A stretch of 64,000 bases of DNA, taken from CAYUZU01 sp964448675 (GTDB lineage Bacteria; Planctomycetota; Phycisphaerae; UBA1845; Fen-1342). The stretch covers positions 113,517 to 177,516 of the forward strand of contig CAYUZU010000010.1 of NCBI GenBank assembly GCA_964448675.1. The letters run 5' to 3'. The notes beneath the pieces are model-generated. The model was not told the DNA's origin. It searched no databases and was given only the letters and a program-made list of their open reading frames with translations. A program made the position numbers and the translations under genes. Below, in pieces: positions 53,243 to 60,956 of this stretch. Each line of letters starts with the position of its first letter. The first letter of the stretch is position 1.

Positions 53243-53403
53243 GGCGTTTGCTCCCGTCGCGAAGGAGGCGCCGGGACGACGGGTGTGGCATCAGACTTCG
53301 GGCGGGCCGCGACTTCATCCGTGGTTCGCCGCCATGCCTCTGCCATCACCCGTCGCCCCAGGTCGCGCCAGTTTCGAGGTGCGGGGTCGCGGTCCGGCTG
53401 CAT
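53239..53403 (-). CDS. 54-residue protein translationally coupled to flgF
   Basis: ATG 53403 follows AGGAG at seven bases, a strong site, and the TGA overlaps the flgF GTG, so flgF translation probably depends on it. The product, rich in Arg and Pro, has one amphipathic helix (NWRDLGRRVMAEAWRRTTDEVAARP) and an unstructured Pro-rich end. No signal peptide or helix of membrane type is present. It is the first gene after the sigma-54 element, so it is likely expressed as part of the flagellar operon; its function is unknown. Confidence 0.65.
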   Translation of the reverse strand: MQPDRDPAPRNWRDLGRRVMAEAWRRTTDEVAARPKSDATPVVPAPPSRREQTP

Positions 53404-53566
53404 GGTGTGCTCCTGAGGCACGACAGACCCGGACGATCGGCCTTTCGTCGAACGCGTTGGTACTCGGTTCTTGTCAGACGAGGGCTGCACGTTACGACTC
53501 CTGCATCTCGTGGCCCGCCGGCCGCCGCATCCCTGCGGACCGACCACAGCGGTACCGCCGGGGTTG

Positions 53567-53587
53567 CGAAGCAGCGCCCGTGCCAGA
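53567..53587 (-). promoter_or_regulatory. Sigma-54 (RpoN) promoter of the flgFGAHIJNKL operon
   Basis: On the minus strand CTGGCACGGGCGCTGCTTCG has the -24 TGGCACG, exactly ten bases between GG and GC, and TGCT as -12 (consensus TTGCA/T). Start of transcription near 53558 gives a leader of about 155 bases to the 54-codon gene. It lies outside any real gene. The rest of the 441-base gap holds only the hairpin at 53773-53800. Confidence 0.65.
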
Positions 53588-53772
53588 GCCGGACCGACCG
53601 TGCCGCGTTCAGGGGGCGAGGCTCGTTAAGTGTCTTTCGCGAATAGCGTTATGGATGTGCGAAATCCGCGGGCCGCCGGGTGGTCGGACGGGGCGGCCTG
53701 CCGCTGGGCCAGCATGGCTTGCGCCCGGCGTGCAGGTTCTGCGAGGCGCGTGGATACGCCCGCGCATGACAA

Positions 53773-53800
53773 GGCCGGGCTGGCGCGAACCAGCCCGGCC
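53773..53800 (-). terminator. Hairpin after the TPR gene
   Basis: GGCCGGGCTGG and CCAGCCCGGCC form a perfect 11-bp stem around CGCGAA, 44 bases after the TPR stop. There is almost no T-tract (TT), so termination may need Rho or be incomplete. Confidence 0.5.
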
Positions 53801-53844
53801 GGGTGGAATCCTCCATGTGCACGGGGCGTGCCGTGGCCGCCGGC

Positions 53845-55557
53845 CTACTCCGGCGTTTCGCCGCGGTTGATCTTCTTCAATACTGCCTCGCGCGTCGTGA
53901 GCACGTCTTCGCCGCGCGACAGGTCGCAGATGGCCTGCCACGTCGCCGCGGCCCGATCGACCAGTCCGATGTTCTGCAGCGCCAGCGCCAGATTGGCCCG
54001 GAACGCGATGTTCCGCCCGTTGCCAGCCACCGCGTGCTCGAACTGCTCGGCCGCCAGGTCGAACTGGCTCCGCTGCGCGAACAGCAGGCCGAGCTGGTAG
54101 TGCACTTCGACGAAGCGCGTATCGAGCTTCAGCGCCTGCTGAAACGCCTCGATGGCCTCGTCAACGCGGCCGCACTCCTTCAGGCAGATGCCCAGCTTGA
54201 TCTGCGCCTTGGAGTAATTCGGGTTGATCACCACCGCCTCGCGGAACGCCTCGATCGCGTCGTCGTGGCGCCCCACCTGCCGCAGCAGCAACCCGTACCG
54301 ATAATGCAGGTCGGCATGCCCCGGCGCGTGGACCAGTGCCTGCTGGTGCCGGCGCAGCGCCTCGCTGATCAACTGGTCATGGTCCGGTTCCTCCTCGCCG
54401 GTGCCGCTCTCGGCATCATAGCCGTAGCTCATCTGCTCGACCTGCACGTGCCGCTGGTGGTGTTCGGTCTGCAGTTGCAGCCGGTTGGATTCCGAGAACA
54501 GCAGCGTCGTGCTCGGTTCCAGGGCCGCCGCCAGGTCGAACGTCGCCAGCGACTCGTTCGTGCGGCCGGAGGCGTGCTGGGCGCAGCCCAGGCCGATGAA
54601 GGCGGTCATCAGCCGATCGTTCAGCTCGACCGCCCGATTGAACGACAGGGCCGCATCAACGAAGCGCCCCTGGCGCATATGCTGCGTGCCGAGCTTGACG
54701 GTGGCCTCGAGGAAGTTCGGGTGCGTGTCGAGCGCACACTGGTACTGCTCGACCGCCTTGTTGTCCTCGCCGCACTTGACGTACAGGTCGCCCAGGTGCA
54801 CGTGGAAGGGCGCGACGCCCGGGTACTTGCGCACCACTTTTTCCAGCGCCGCCACGGCCTCCTGCAGCTGGTGCTCGTCGCTGAGGTCGAAGTCCGTCGG
54901 CGGGTCGTCGCCCGTCTCCGGTTCGATGAACAACGCCCGCTGGTACTGCTCGATCGCCTCGAGCGAGCGCCCGACCTGCAGGTAGAGATTGCCCAGCGTC
55001 AGGACCGCGTCCAGGTCACCCGGGTCCATGTCGACCAGTTGCTCGTACTGCTCGATGGCCTGGTCCCAGTCGGCCTCGCGGATCGCGATCGCCGCCAGCC
55101 GCTCGTACGCATTGCGCAGCTGGGGGCAGGCCGCCAGCGCCCGACGGTACTCCGCCTGGGCCGCGCCGCGCCGCTCCAGTCGCTCATGACTGAAGGCGAT
55201 GGAAAACGCGATCGCCGGGTCGTCCGGATCACGCGACTGCGCCGCCGCGAGCAGCTTGATCGCCTGTTCGTAGTCGCCGAGACCGTCGGCCACGCAGGCC
55301 AGCCCCAGGAGCGGCTTGGCGGACGCTGGGTTGTTCCGCCGCGCGTTTTCGAACGACTCGCGCGCCTGCGCAAACTGCTCCTCGCGCAGGTACACGGTGC
55401 CCAGCCGCAGTGCCAGGTCGGCCGACTTGGGTGACATCGCGGCCCGCTGTTGCAGCGTCGCGGCCTCATCTCCCTCCAGGTCGGGAAGCTGGCTCTGAAA
55501 CGCCGTGCGCAGCTCGCTGAGGAGCCCGCGGCCCAGTGCTTCAAGTAGATAACTCAT
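53845..55557 (-). CDS. Tetratricopeptide-repeat protein
   Basis: 570 residues, entirely helical with about 13 TPR units. Good examples are LGTVYLREEQFAQARESFENA, LGNLYLQVGRSLEAIEQYQRA, LGDLYVKCGEDNKAVEQYQCA and YGLLLRQVGRHDDAIEAFREA. An acidic insert with Gly/Glu lies near 372-395. No signal peptide, no enzymatic domain. TPR arrays bind other proteins. It overlaps the upstream TPR gene by 17 bases. A link with flagella is possible by position but a terminator-like hairpin and a separate promoter lie between them, so I do not assume it. Confidence 0.85.
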   Translation of the reverse strand: MSYLLEALGRGLLSELRTAFQSQLPDLEGDEAATLQQRAAMSPKSADLALRLGTVYLREEQFAQARESFENARRNNPASAKPLLGLACVADGLGDYEQAIKLLAAAQSRDPDDPAIAFSIAFSHERLERRGAAQAEYRRALAACPQLRNAYERLAAIAIREADWDQAIEQYEQLVDMDPGDLDAVLTLGNLYLQVGRSLEAIEQYQRALFIEPETGDDPPTDFDLSDEHQLQEAVAALEKVVRKYPGVAPFHVHLGDLYVKCGEDNKAVEQYQCALDTHPNFLEATVKLGTQHMRQGRFVDAALSFNRAVELNDRLMTAFIGLGCAQHASGRTNESLATFDLAAALEPSTTLLFSESNRLQLQTEHHQRHVQVEQMSYGYDAESGTGEEEPDHDQLISEALRRHQQALVHAPGHADLHYRYGLLLRQVGRHDDAIEAFREAVVINPNYSKAQIKLGICLKECGRVDEAIEAFQQALKLDTRFVEVHYQLGLLFAQRSQFDLAAEQFEHAVAGNGRNIAFRANLALALQNIGLVDRAAATWQAICDLSRGEDVLTTREAVLKKINRGETPE

Positions 55558-56191
55558 GGCTCTTCCCGCTCAGGTCTGACGACGGCAGTTCGGCCAGGGC
55601 CTCGCGTGCCGCCGGCAGCACCGGATTCAGCTCGAGCGCGCTGGAATAAGCGGCTCGGGCCCTTTTCCACTGCCGCCGGGAACGACAGATGTCGCCCAGC
55701 AGCATGTGTACGTCCGGGTACTGTGCCCCTGCGGCAAGCGCGGTCTCGAGCAGCCTCGTCGCCCGATCGGGAAGATTGCGCAGCAGCGCAACCCTTGCTG
55801 CGAGAATGATCGCGTCCTTGTATGCCGGATTGATCTGTAGGGCCTGATCGAGCAGCGTGTCGGCGGTCGGATACGCTCCGGCCGCCCATGCCGCTCGTCC
55901 CGCACAATACAGCAATTCCGCGTATTCGGGATTCTCCACCAGGGCCGCCTGGCTCGCTTCCAGGATCATGCGGGCGGCCCGCGGAGCTTGGTGCTCAATG
56001 CCTTCGAGCAACGTCAGCACCAGCTCCGGTTCTCGGACGAACTGCTGCGCCAGCCGCTGTACCGACCGCGTGCGATCGGTTTGCGGTGGCGCGCTACGCT
56101 GGCGCGCCGCCGCCACGACCTTCTGTCGCTCGGCGCAGACAGACGTAATGACGTCCGGGGCTTTTTCCGGGGCTGTTGCTTCCATCTCCAT
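55541..56191 (-). CDS. Small tetratricopeptide-repeat protein
   Basis: 216 residues. After a charged N-terminal segment come four or five helical repeats: LLYCAGRAAWAAGAYPTADTLLDQALQINP, AIILAARVALLRNLPDRATRLLETAL and LLGDICRSRRQWKRARAAYSSALELNP. The end overlaps the start of the larger TPR protein by 17 bases in another frame, so the two are translationally coupled and probably work together. No partner is evident from sequence. Confidence 0.8.
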   Translation of the reverse strand: MEMEATAPEKAPDVITSVCAERQKVVAAARQRSAPPQTDRTRSVQRLAQQFVREPELVLTLLEGIEHQAPRAARMILEASQAALVENPEYAELLYCAGRAAWAAGAYPTADTLLDQALQINPAYKDAIILAARVALLRNLPDRATRLLETALAAGAQYPDVHMLLGDICRSRRQWKRARAAYSSALELNPVLPAAREALAELPSSDLSGKSHELST

Positions 56192-56239
56192 CCGTCCTGC
56201 GACGTCCGCAAACGAGGCGGCGCGTCGACTCGGCGATAC

Positions 56240-56419
56240 CTACTTGGCGGGGCGCTTCTCGCCTTCCTGGTCCTGCTTGGGCGGCGTGTACGGCGCGTCC
56301 GCCGGTACCATGAAGAGCTGCTGGCAGTGCGCGCAGCGCACGACCTTCCCGCGGGCGTTGTCCGGCGCAACCACCGTTCTTCCGCACTTCAGGTTGGGGC
56401 AGATCATCGTGACAGGCAC
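56240..56419 (-). CDS. 59-residue zinc-ribbon protein
   Basis: GTG 56419 follows GAGGAG by about five bases; the ATG at 56407 lies too far from it. The product opens VTMICPNLKCGRTVVAPD, then GKVVRCAHCQQLFMVP, a CxxxxC...CxxC ribbon of the MJ0042-like type common in planctomycetes, and ends in a charged Lys/Glu/Pro tail. It probably binds zinc; function unknown. It precedes the two TPR genes by 48 bases and may be in their operon. Confidence 0.75.
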   Translation of the reverse strand: MPVTMICPNLKCGRTVVAPDNARGKVVRCAHCQQLFMVPADAPYTPPKQDQEGEKRPAK

Positions 56420-56468
56420 GACTTCTCCTCTTCATGGCGTCCAGGCATTTTCAGCCGATGTGCTATCG

Positions 56469-56711
56469 TCAGATTCCCCCGGCTTGATCACTGCAGCGCC
56501 ACGTCGGGCAGGAGCCGGTTTGTGTGGTATGCAGGGTGCAGGTCACGTCGGGCGGGTTCGTCCGGAAAGGTGGTCCGGTGCAGGACGGCAGACCCGCTTC
56601 CGGGCAGTTGTTGCGCCCCAGGCACTCGTCAGATTTCTGAGGTGAATTGTCCAGAAGCCGCGCCGGACGTCCGATTACGGTGCGACCGGGAACCGGGCCG
56701 CGATCATCCAC
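56469..56711 (-). CDS. Possible Cys-rich small protein
   Basis: 80 codons from a GTG that starts 12 bases after the uvrA stop, with GGGGCGG as a possible ribosome-binding site. The C-terminal 52 residues hold six Cys (ECLGRNNC, PSCTGP, VTCTL, GSCPTWRC) and have mostly G/C third positions, which suggests coding. The first 25 codons look less convincing, so the real start may be internal. No family is recognised, and it does not resemble the missing half of UvrA. Confidence 0.35.
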   Translation of the reverse strand: MDDRGPVPGRTVIGRPARLLDNSPQKSDECLGRNNCPEAGLPSCTGPPFRTNPPDVTCTLHTTQTGSCPTWRCSDQAGGI

Positions 56712-56723
56712 GCCGCCCCGGGG

Positions 56724-58676
56724 CTAACGCGGTGACTTCTGCGCGCGATTCTCGGTCGGTCGCGTCACCGGCCGCCGCGACGTGGGCACCTCGATCGCCT
56801 TGCGCCGCGACAGGTAGGCCCCGGTCACCGAGCGCTCCGCCCCGGCGATCTCGTCGAAATCGCCCGCCGCCACGACGTGGCCGCCCCGGCTGCCCGGCCC
56901 CGGTCCGAAGTCGACGATGTGATCAGCGGCTTCCATCGTGTCGCGGTCGTGCTCGACGACGATCACGGTGTTGCCCATGTCGCGCAGCCGCTGCAGTGAC
57001 GCCAGCAGCCGCCGATTGTCACGCGGATGCAGCCCGATGCTGGGCTCGTCGAGCACATACAGCACGCCGACCAGCCCGCAGCCGATCTGGCTTGCCAGCC
57101 GAATACGCTGCGACTCGCCGCCCGACAGCGTCGGTGCCGCCCGGTCCAGCGTGAGGTAATCGAGCCCGACGTCCAACAGGAACTGCAGCCGCGCCCGGAT
57201 CTCCTTCAGGGGCTCCTCGGCGATCAGGGCCCGCACCGGATCGAGCTCCAGCGACGCGAAGAATTGCAGCGCGCGATGGATCGGCAGCCGGCAGGCCTGG
57301 TCGATGTTGAGCTGGACGACGTCACCATCCGGCCCCTGCGGCCGCCCCGGCAGGCGCACCGCCAGCGCCTGCGCATTCAGCCGCCCACCGTGGCACTGCT
57401 TGCATTCGGCCTGGCGCATGAACTGCTCGTAGAAGCGGCGCACCATGGCCGACTGGGACTTGCGGTGCTTGGCATGCAGCTCGGTGATGACGCCCGCGAA
57501 AGTGTCGCCGTGCTTCCATACGCCGTGCCGGCCGCGCCACTCGAACGTGATGTGCTCGTCACCCGTGCCGTACAGCAGCGCGTGCCGTGCCTTCGCCGGC
57601 AGGTCCCGCCACGGGGTGCGCAGGTCGAAGCCCAGGTGATCGGCCACGCCCTGGTAGATGTGCCGTCGCCAGCGGCCCGGCTTGTGCCGCAGGGCCGCGA
57701 CACACGGGGCCAGGAAGTTCAGCGACGGATCCGGGATGAGCAGGTCAGGATCGAAATCGTAGCGCGTGCCGAGCCCATCGCAGTGGGTGCACATCCCCTG
57801 CGGACTGTTGAAGCTGAACATCTGCGGCGTGGGTGGTTCGAAACCGAGCTGGCAGGCGGTGCAGGCGAAGCCCGCCGACAAAAGGATGTCCTGCGGTCGG
57901 GCCTGGGCGCGGCGGCCGCCGCGCCGGGGTTTGTCGGCGGGCGCGTCGTCGGGGAGCACGCTGACGATCGCCGTGCCGTGGCCGGCGGCCAGCGCGGTTT
58001 CGATCGCTTCGGCGATGCGCGTCCGCAATCCGGACCGCAGCACCAGCCGGTCGACGACGACCTCGATATCGTGTCGCCGATAGCGGTCCAGCGCGGGCGG
58101 GTCCGACAGCTCGATGATCTCGCCGTCGACGCGTGCGCGGACGAAGCCCTGGTGCAGCAGGTCCTGGAACAGGTCGCGATACTCACCCTTCTGGGCGCGG
58201 ATCTTCGGCGCGAGGATCAGGAAACGTGTGCCCTCCGGCAAGGCCTCGACGCGGGCGACCATCTGCGTTTGCGTCTGGGCCGAGATGGGCTGGCCGCAGC
58301 GCGGGCAGTGCTGGACGCCGGCGCGGGCATAGAGCACCCGCGCGTAATCGTGGACCTGGGTGATGGTGCCCACGGTGCTGCGGGGATTCCACCCGCTGGT
58401 CTTCTGCTGGATGGAGATCGATGGGGCCAGGCCGGTGATCTGGTCAACGTCCGGCTTGGGGAGCTGCCCCAGGAACTGGCGCGCGTAGGCGCTCAGCGAT
58501 TCGATGTAGCGGCGCTGCCCCTCGGCATAGAGCGTGTCGAATGCGAGGCTGCTCTTGCCGCTGCCTGAGACCCCCGTGAAGCAGATCAGCCGATTGCGGG
58601 GCAGGTCGAGATCGACGCCCACGAGATTGTGCTCGCGGGCACCCGCAACGCGGATTGCGTCGTTCTCAGACGTCAT
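56724..58676 (-). CDS. uvrA: Half-length UvrA: first ATPase module only
   Basis: 650 residues from ATG 58676 (a TTG at 58709 is possible). Walker A GVSGSGKSS at 35-43, LSAYARQFLGQLPKPDVDQI (UvrB-binding entry), GWNPRSTVGTITQVHDYARV, zinc site CTACQ...CTHCDGLG, signature LSGGESQRIRLASQIG and Walker B LYVLDEPSIGLHPRDN are all intact. In E. coli UvrA (940 residues) a second ATPase half with the DNA-contacting zinc finger follows GKRKIEVP. Here the frame reads SRRKAIEVPTSRRP and ends 14 residues later. I searched downstream and found no second half. It could dimerise to make two sites, or be an accessory protein alongside a full UvrA elsewhere. Confidence 0.88.
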   Translation of the reverse strand: MTSENDAIRVAGAREHNLVGVDLDLPRNRLICFTGVSGSGKSSLAFDTLYAEGQRRYIESLSAYARQFLGQLPKPDVDQITGLAPSISIQQKTSGWNPRSTVGTITQVHDYARVLYARAGVQHCPRCGQPISAQTQTQMVARVEALPEGTRFLILAPKIRAQKGEYRDLFQDLLHQGFVRARVDGEIIELSDPPALDRYRRHDIEVVVDRLVLRSGLRTRIAEAIETALAAGHGTAIVSVLPDDAPADKPRRGGRRAQARPQDILLSAGFACTACQLGFEPPTPQMFSFNSPQGMCTHCDGLGTRYDFDPDLLIPDPSLNFLAPCVAALRHKPGRWRRHIYQGVADHLGFDLRTPWRDLPAKARHALLYGTGDEHITFEWRGRHGVWKHGDTFAGVITELHAKHRKSQSAMVRRFYEQFMRQAECKQCHGGRLNAQALAVRLPGRPQGPDGDVVQLNIDQACRLPIHRALQFFASLELDPVRALIAEEPLKEIRARLQFLLDVGLDYLTLDRAAPTLSGGESQRIRLASQIGCGLVGVLYVLDEPSIGLHPRDNRRLLASLQRLRDMGNTVIVVEHDRDTMEAADHIVDFGPGPGSRGGHVVAAGDFDEIAGAERSVTGAYLSRRKAIEVPTSRRPVTRPTENRAQKSPR

Positions 58677-58771
58677 GATGGCGGAGATCCCGGGAACGAT
58701 GGTCGTCAACGGTGCTGAGCGGTTCGGATTGCCGGCGGGTGGGTAAGCGCGTTGCCTGAGCGGAGACCGAC

Positions 58772-59344
58772 CTAGGCGGGCAATTCGATGATCGACTGCG
58801 TCTTGACCAGCGTGCGCTCGCTCGGATACGAGTGGAACGCGTGCACGTGGAATTCGCTGTCGCGCGCCTCGTAGTCAATGTACGAGAACGGGGCCAGGTC
58901 GCTCTCCATCCACTCCGGGTGGACATGCAGCCAGCCGCGCCGCTCACCATGCCGCAGCAGATCGAAATGGACCGACTTGTAGAGGGCTTCGTCCATCTGC
59001 TCGACCTGGGTACTGACCATGTAGCCCCAGCCTTCGTTCGTACGGCGCTCGTGATCGCGCTCGCCTTTGAGACGGAACCGGGAGATGACACCACGCGTCG
59101 GGATCATCTCGCTCTCGCGGGCGAGGAGCTCGGCCAGCGACTGCTGGCCGCAGGTCACGGTCACGACGTGGCTCAGGCCGACCAGCCAAATGTCGGCGTG
59201 ATACCGCCCCTGCTGCACCCGATAGTCCGCATAATGCCGGAAGAGCTCCGGATGGAGCGACCGATCGAATGCAAATAGATGCAGGTCAGAGGTTTGCAGC
59301 CGTGGGCTGTTCAACTCGGTGTTGTTGATCGTCTCTTCAGGCAA
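58772..59344 (-). CDS. DUF2617-like protein
   Basis: 190 residues from a TTG start with AAGGAG six bases upstream; no ATG is near. Blocks GLSHVVTVTCGQQSLAELLA and, at the end, EFHVHAFHSYPSERTLVKTQSI recall the DUF2617 family known mainly from actinobacteria, from memory. It is beta-rich and acidic, without signal peptide or membrane segments. The function of the family is unknown. It lies between accA and uvrA on the same strand, probably not functionally tied to either. The 220-base gap to accA shows nothing clear. Confidence 0.55.
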   Translation of the reverse strand: MPEETINNTELNSPRLQTSDLHLFAFDRSLHPELFRHYADYRVQQGRYHADIWLVGLSHVVTVTCGQQSLAELLARESEMIPTRGVISRFRLKGERDHERRTNEGWGYMVSTQVEQMDEALYKSVHFDLLRHGERRGWLHVHPEWMESDLAPFSYIDYEARDSEFHVHAFHSYPSERTLVKTQSIIELPA

Positions 59345-59564
59345 CGCTTACTCCTTGCTACGCGTCTGAACCGCTCATTATAACTGCTTCTCCGTGAAGT
59401 TCCCAGCAAAATCCGCCCTGGTGGCCCTCTTATGCTACGTTACGGGCCGGCCAGTGGTTCACCAAGCCTTTGCATCACCCGCGCACAGGATGATGCGAGC
59501 GCTCGGCGGCCGCAACCCTTCCCCGCCTTGTGGCGACGTCGCCCACCATCCCCCGCCTGTGAAT

Positions 59565-60626
59565 CTAGCCGCGCGCCGCGCTGGCGGCGCCCCTGCGGGC
59601 CGTTGCCTTGGTCGCGGTCCGCTTGCGGGGCTGATCCGTGAAGAACGAGCCGAGCTTGCGCAGCCGGTCATAGCGACGCCGCAACAGCGTGTCGAGCTTC
59701 AGCCGGCGCAGGTCGCGCAGCGACTTGCCGATCCACGTCTCGAGGTTGCGGGCGGCGGCCTCCGGGTCGCGGTGGGCGGCGCCGAGAGGTTCTTCGATGA
59801 TCGTATCCACCAGGTCGAGCCGCTTGAGCTCGCCCGGGGTCAGTCGCAACGCCTCCGCAGCCTTGGGCGCGTGCTCGCCCGACTTCCATAAAATGGCCGC
59901 GCACCCCTCGGGGCTGATGACTGAGTAGTAGGCGTGCTCCATTACCGCGACCTGGTCTGCGACGGCGATCCCCAGCGCCCCGCCGCTGCCACCTTCGCCA
60001 ATGACCGCGGCCACGATCGGCGTCGGCAGCCGCGACATCTCCATGAGACTCACCGCGATGGCCTGGGCGATCCCCCGTTCTTCCGCCTGGACGCCGGGAT
60101 AGGCCCCGGGCGTATCAACCAGGCACACGATCGGGACCTTGAACTTGGCCGCCAGCTTCATCTTGGCGAGCGCCTTGCGATACCCTTCCGGGTGGGCGCA
60201 GCCGAAGTTGACCTCGATCTTCTCCCGCGTGTCCCGGCCCTTGTGCAGCGCTACCAGCATGACGCGCTGGCCGGCGATCCGGGAAAAGCCGCACACCATG
60301 GCCTTGTCGTCGCCATAGGCCCGGTCGCCGTGCAGTTCGCAGAAGTCCTTCGCGATCATGCGGATGTAGTCCCGGGCCAGGGGGCGCTTCGGGTGCCGCG
60401 CCACGAGGACCTTCTCCCAGGCGGTGAGCTCGGCATAAGACTTCCGCAGGGCATTGTCGAGCTGCTCACGAACGCCCGTGATCACCTCGCGATAGTCCCG
60501 CCCCGTCTCCGCCTGGAGCGCTTCGAGGCGATGAATCTCCTGCTCCATCTTGGCCAGGGGCTTCTCGAACTCGAGCACGTGCGTAAAGCCGGCGGGGGAT
60601 GTACCGTTGGTTGATTGATTGCTCAT
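59565..60626 (-). CDS. accA: Acetyl-CoA carboxylase, carboxyltransferase subunit alpha
   Basis: 353 residues, with GGAAGG six bases before the ATG. Family blocks: LEFEKPLAKMEQEIHRLEAL, TAWEKVLVARHPKRPLARDYI, FGCAHPEGYRKALAKMKLAAKF, PIVCLVDTPGAYPGVQAEERGIAQAIA, and VIGEGGSGGALGIAVADQV with the oxyanion glycines. The C-terminal tail is basic and Ala-rich, about 30 residues beyond the E. coli protein. With AccD it transfers carboxyl from biotin to acetyl-CoA for fatty acid synthesis. accD is not in the window. Confidence 0.95.
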   Translation of the reverse strand: MSNQSTNGTSPAGFTHVLEFEKPLAKMEQEIHRLEALQAETGRDYREVITGVREQLDNALRKSYAELTAWEKVLVARHPKRPLARDYIRMIAKDFCELHGDRAYGDDKAMVCGFSRIAGQRVMLVALHKGRDTREKIEVNFGCAHPEGYRKALAKMKLAAKFKVPIVCLVDTPGAYPGVQAEERGIAQAIAVSLMEMSRLPTPIVAAVIGEGGSGGALGIAVADQVAVMEHAYYSVISPEGCAAILWKSGEHAPKAAEALRLTPGELKRLDLVDTIIEEPLGAAHRDPEAAARNLETWIGKSLRDLRRLKLDTLLRRRYDRLRKLGSFFTDQPRKRTATKATARRGAASAARG

Positions 60627-60863
60627 ATGGCCTTCCAGAAGACAGCCGCGCCAACGACAGGCCAGTGCCAGCCTGTTTCCCGTCTTCCAGCGGGTTTTGT
60701 TGGAGACGGATGATATTCGGATTCAGTGAAGGAGGCAAGGAAATTCCACAAGCGGCCGCAATGGCTGTGGACGGAATTCCGTCATCGTGCTCGCTTACGA
60801 AATCGGTAACAGGGTCCTAGCGCAAAAGTTACATTCTCTTGCCCAGTTTTCCATTCGCCGACC

Positions 60864-60894
60864 TTTCGACGAGGGGCCTGCGAAGCAGTATGAT
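60864..60894 (+). promoter_or_regulatory. Possible sigma-70 promoter for purL
   Basis: TATGAT at 60889-60894 with TTCGAC (60865-60870) 18 bp upstream. The leader to purL would be about 55 bases. It lies in the 330-base divergent gap between accA and purL, which otherwise shows no gene; a GAAGGAGG at 60728 leads to no reading frame. Confidence 0.4.
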
Positions 60895-60956
60895 CTGGGC
60901 CATCCTGAGACGCCCACAATCTTGACACACTCTCTTGTGGATGAGGTGTTCGCAAC

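Noticed and set aside
56094..56435. Frame starting ATGAAGAGG over the zinc-ribbon gene
   Set aside because: It is in another frame, with an Arg/Ser-rich product; the GTG-started frame at 56419 gives a proper zinc ribbon and uses the GAGGAG site.
56430..56723. Remnants of the second UvrA half after the stop
   Set aside because: No Walker A, zinc finger or LSGGE-like signature was found in any frame of this gap.
60922..60927. TTGACA just upstream of purL
   Set aside because: A -10 at proper spacing would fall at the ribosome-binding site and none of quality is present; TATGAT at 60889 is a better candidate.
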